From: Candidatus Borrarchaeota archaeon
Lineage (GTDB): Archaea > Asgardarchaeota > Sifarchaeia > Borrarchaeales > Borrarchaeaceae
Assembly: GCA_016840645.1 (NCBI GenBank)
Contig: JAEORY010000207.1
Location: 1-6,942, forward strand
Direction of reading: 5' to 3'
Length of the DNA: 6,942 nt
The notes beneath the pieces are model-generated. The model was not told the DNA's origin, did not search any database, and saw nothing but the letters and a program-made list of their open reading frames with translations. This document shows positions 6,139 through 6,942 of the stretch, piece after piece. Made by a program: the position numbers and the translations under genes. Positions within the stretch are counted from its first letter, which is position 1, and every line of letters begins with the position of its first letter.

Positions 6139-6942
6139 ATGGTTAAATATGCGTTGTATACGGGCTGTACTATTCCTTATCGTCTCAATGCGTATGAAGC
6201 ATCAACCAGAAAAGTCATGGATCATTTAGGTGTAGATTTAGTAGATCTTGATCAATTAAACTGTTGTGGGCTATACGTTGAGCCCGCTAATAAACTTGCA
6301 TACCTTGCTTTATCGGGGAGAGTTCTCGCCTTAGCAGAAGAACAAGGTCTAGATCTCCTCTGTTTATGTGGAGGGTGCACATCTGCTTTAGCAAAAGCAA
6401 ATGCTTATCTAAAGGAACATGAAGTTGAAAGAAATGCTGTTAATGAAGTCCTAGCCGATTTTGATATGGCATTTGAAGGCAAGATACGCGTTGTTAACTC
6501 AGTAAACTCATTTGTTGAAGACATTGGTCTTAAAACAATTAAGAAACAGATTACTAAACCTTTTAACGGTTTAAAACTCGCGGCACATTACGGTTGCCAT
6601 CTACTCAAACCTAGTGAGATTTTACAATTTGAAGACCCAGAGGCTCCACAATCTGTGGACGATCTCTGTGCCATTACGGGAGCCACAATGGTTGACTACC
6701 GCGACAAATACGAATGTTGCGGTGCTCCAGTTATTGCCACCGAGCAATCGCTTGCGGTTAAGATCATCAATAATAAACTGAAGAACATTTCCAAAGCTGG
6801 TGCAAACGCAACCGTAACAGTATGTCCTTATTGCCATCTTATGTTAGATCTTATGCAGTTAGAAGCAGAAGACGCTTATCAAACAAAATACAAACTACCG
6901 GCGCTTTTACACACTCAACTTTTGGGACTTAGCATGGGAATG
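6139..6942 (+). CDS. hdrB: heterodisulfide reductase subunit B (HdrB), 3'-truncated
   Basis: This is the catalytic subunit that reduces a disulfide (CoM-S-S-CoB in methanogens) at two non-cubane 4Fe-4S clusters. The 268 visible residues run off the right edge without a stop; the family is usually about 290-300 residues, so only a short tail is missing. Two full CCG modules are present. The first has C10 in YTGCTIPYR, C42-C43-G, and C77/C80 in CGGC. The second has C153 in HYGCH, C193-C194-G, and C229/C232 in CPYCH. Their spacings, C-x31-CC-x33-C-x2-C and C-x39-CC-x34-C-x2-C, fit the established HdrB signature. All ten ligand positions are intact, which argues for true disulfide reductase chemistry and not a decayed homologue. 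The final residues, HTQLLGLSMG, match the usual family end. No membrane segment is seen, so the complex should be cytosolic. In a non-methanogen the physiological disulfide is uncertain. Confidence 0.95.
   Translation, partial: MVKYALYTGCTIPYRLNAYEASTRKVMDHLGVDLVDLDQLNCCGLYVEPANKLAYLALSGRVLALAEEQGLDLLCLCGGCTSALAKANAYLKEHEVERNAVNEVLADFDMAFEGKIRVVNSVNSFVEDIGLKTIKKQITKPFNGLKLAAHYGCHLLKPSEILQFEDPEAPQSVDDLCAITGATMVDYRDKYECCGAPVIATEQSLAVKIINNKLKNISKAGANATVTVCPYCHLMLDLMQLEAEDAYQTKYKLPALLHTQLLGLSMGM

Noticed and set aside
6622..6837. Minus-strand open frame of 71 codons inside hdrB
   Set aside because: Antisense to the second CCG module of HdrB, whose cysteine motifs explain the sequence.

Overview
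This AT-rich window carries five protein genes, two of them cut by the window edges. It looks archaeal. It has a heterodisulfide reductase pair (hdrC-hdrB), a short prokaryote-type inositol-3-phosphate synthase, TATA-like boxes about 50 nt upstream of start codons, and a very large membrane-anchored protein whose ectodomain is packed with N-glycosylation sequons. The cytoplasmic part of that protein, and the end of the first gene, resemble the small longin/roadblock-like sensor domains that are unusually abundant in Asgard archaea. An Asgard (Promethearchaeota) genome is my best guess. This rests on recalled family patterns, not on a search, and another archaeal lineage with Hdr genes remains possible.

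Layout. Bases 2-547 (+) hold the 3' part of a cytoplasmic gene: a helical segment like the end of a longin/roadblock-like domain, a polar linker and a C-terminal winged-helix-like domain. A convergent gene, ino1 (608-1690, -), follows after 60 bp; it probably starts at a TTG with its own Shine-Dalgarno motif. Upstream of ino1, on the same strand, lies a 1028-residue gene (1923-5009, -): signal anchor, Gly8 hinge, about 740 residues of beta-rich ectodomain with 21 sequons, a second membrane segment, a cytosolic longin/roadblock-like domain and TPR-like helices. A T8 tract 40 nt after its stop probably ends its transcript before the ino1 promoter.

A 548-bp non-coding region (5010-5557) separates this gene from the divergent hdrC-hdrB operon (5558 to the window end, +). 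The operon side of this region carries a perfect 33-bp direct repeat, a third degenerate copy abutting the hdrC start, and a perfect inverted repeat. Together these look like an operator array for regulated hdr expression.

How the parts may work together. HdrC (two 4Fe-4S clusters) and HdrB (two complete CCG modules for non-cubane 4Fe-4S clusters) form the disulfide-reducing half of a heterodisulfide reductase; no HdrA is visible and it may lie beyond the right edge. Ino1 makes inositol phosphate, probably for archaeal inositol phospholipids. The large protein looks like a cell-surface receptor or scaffold that could pass an external signal to small GTPases or other partners through its cytosolic domain. 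The first gene may be a soluble protein using a related domain. The most unusual items are the surface receptor architecture and the repeat array in front of hdrCB.
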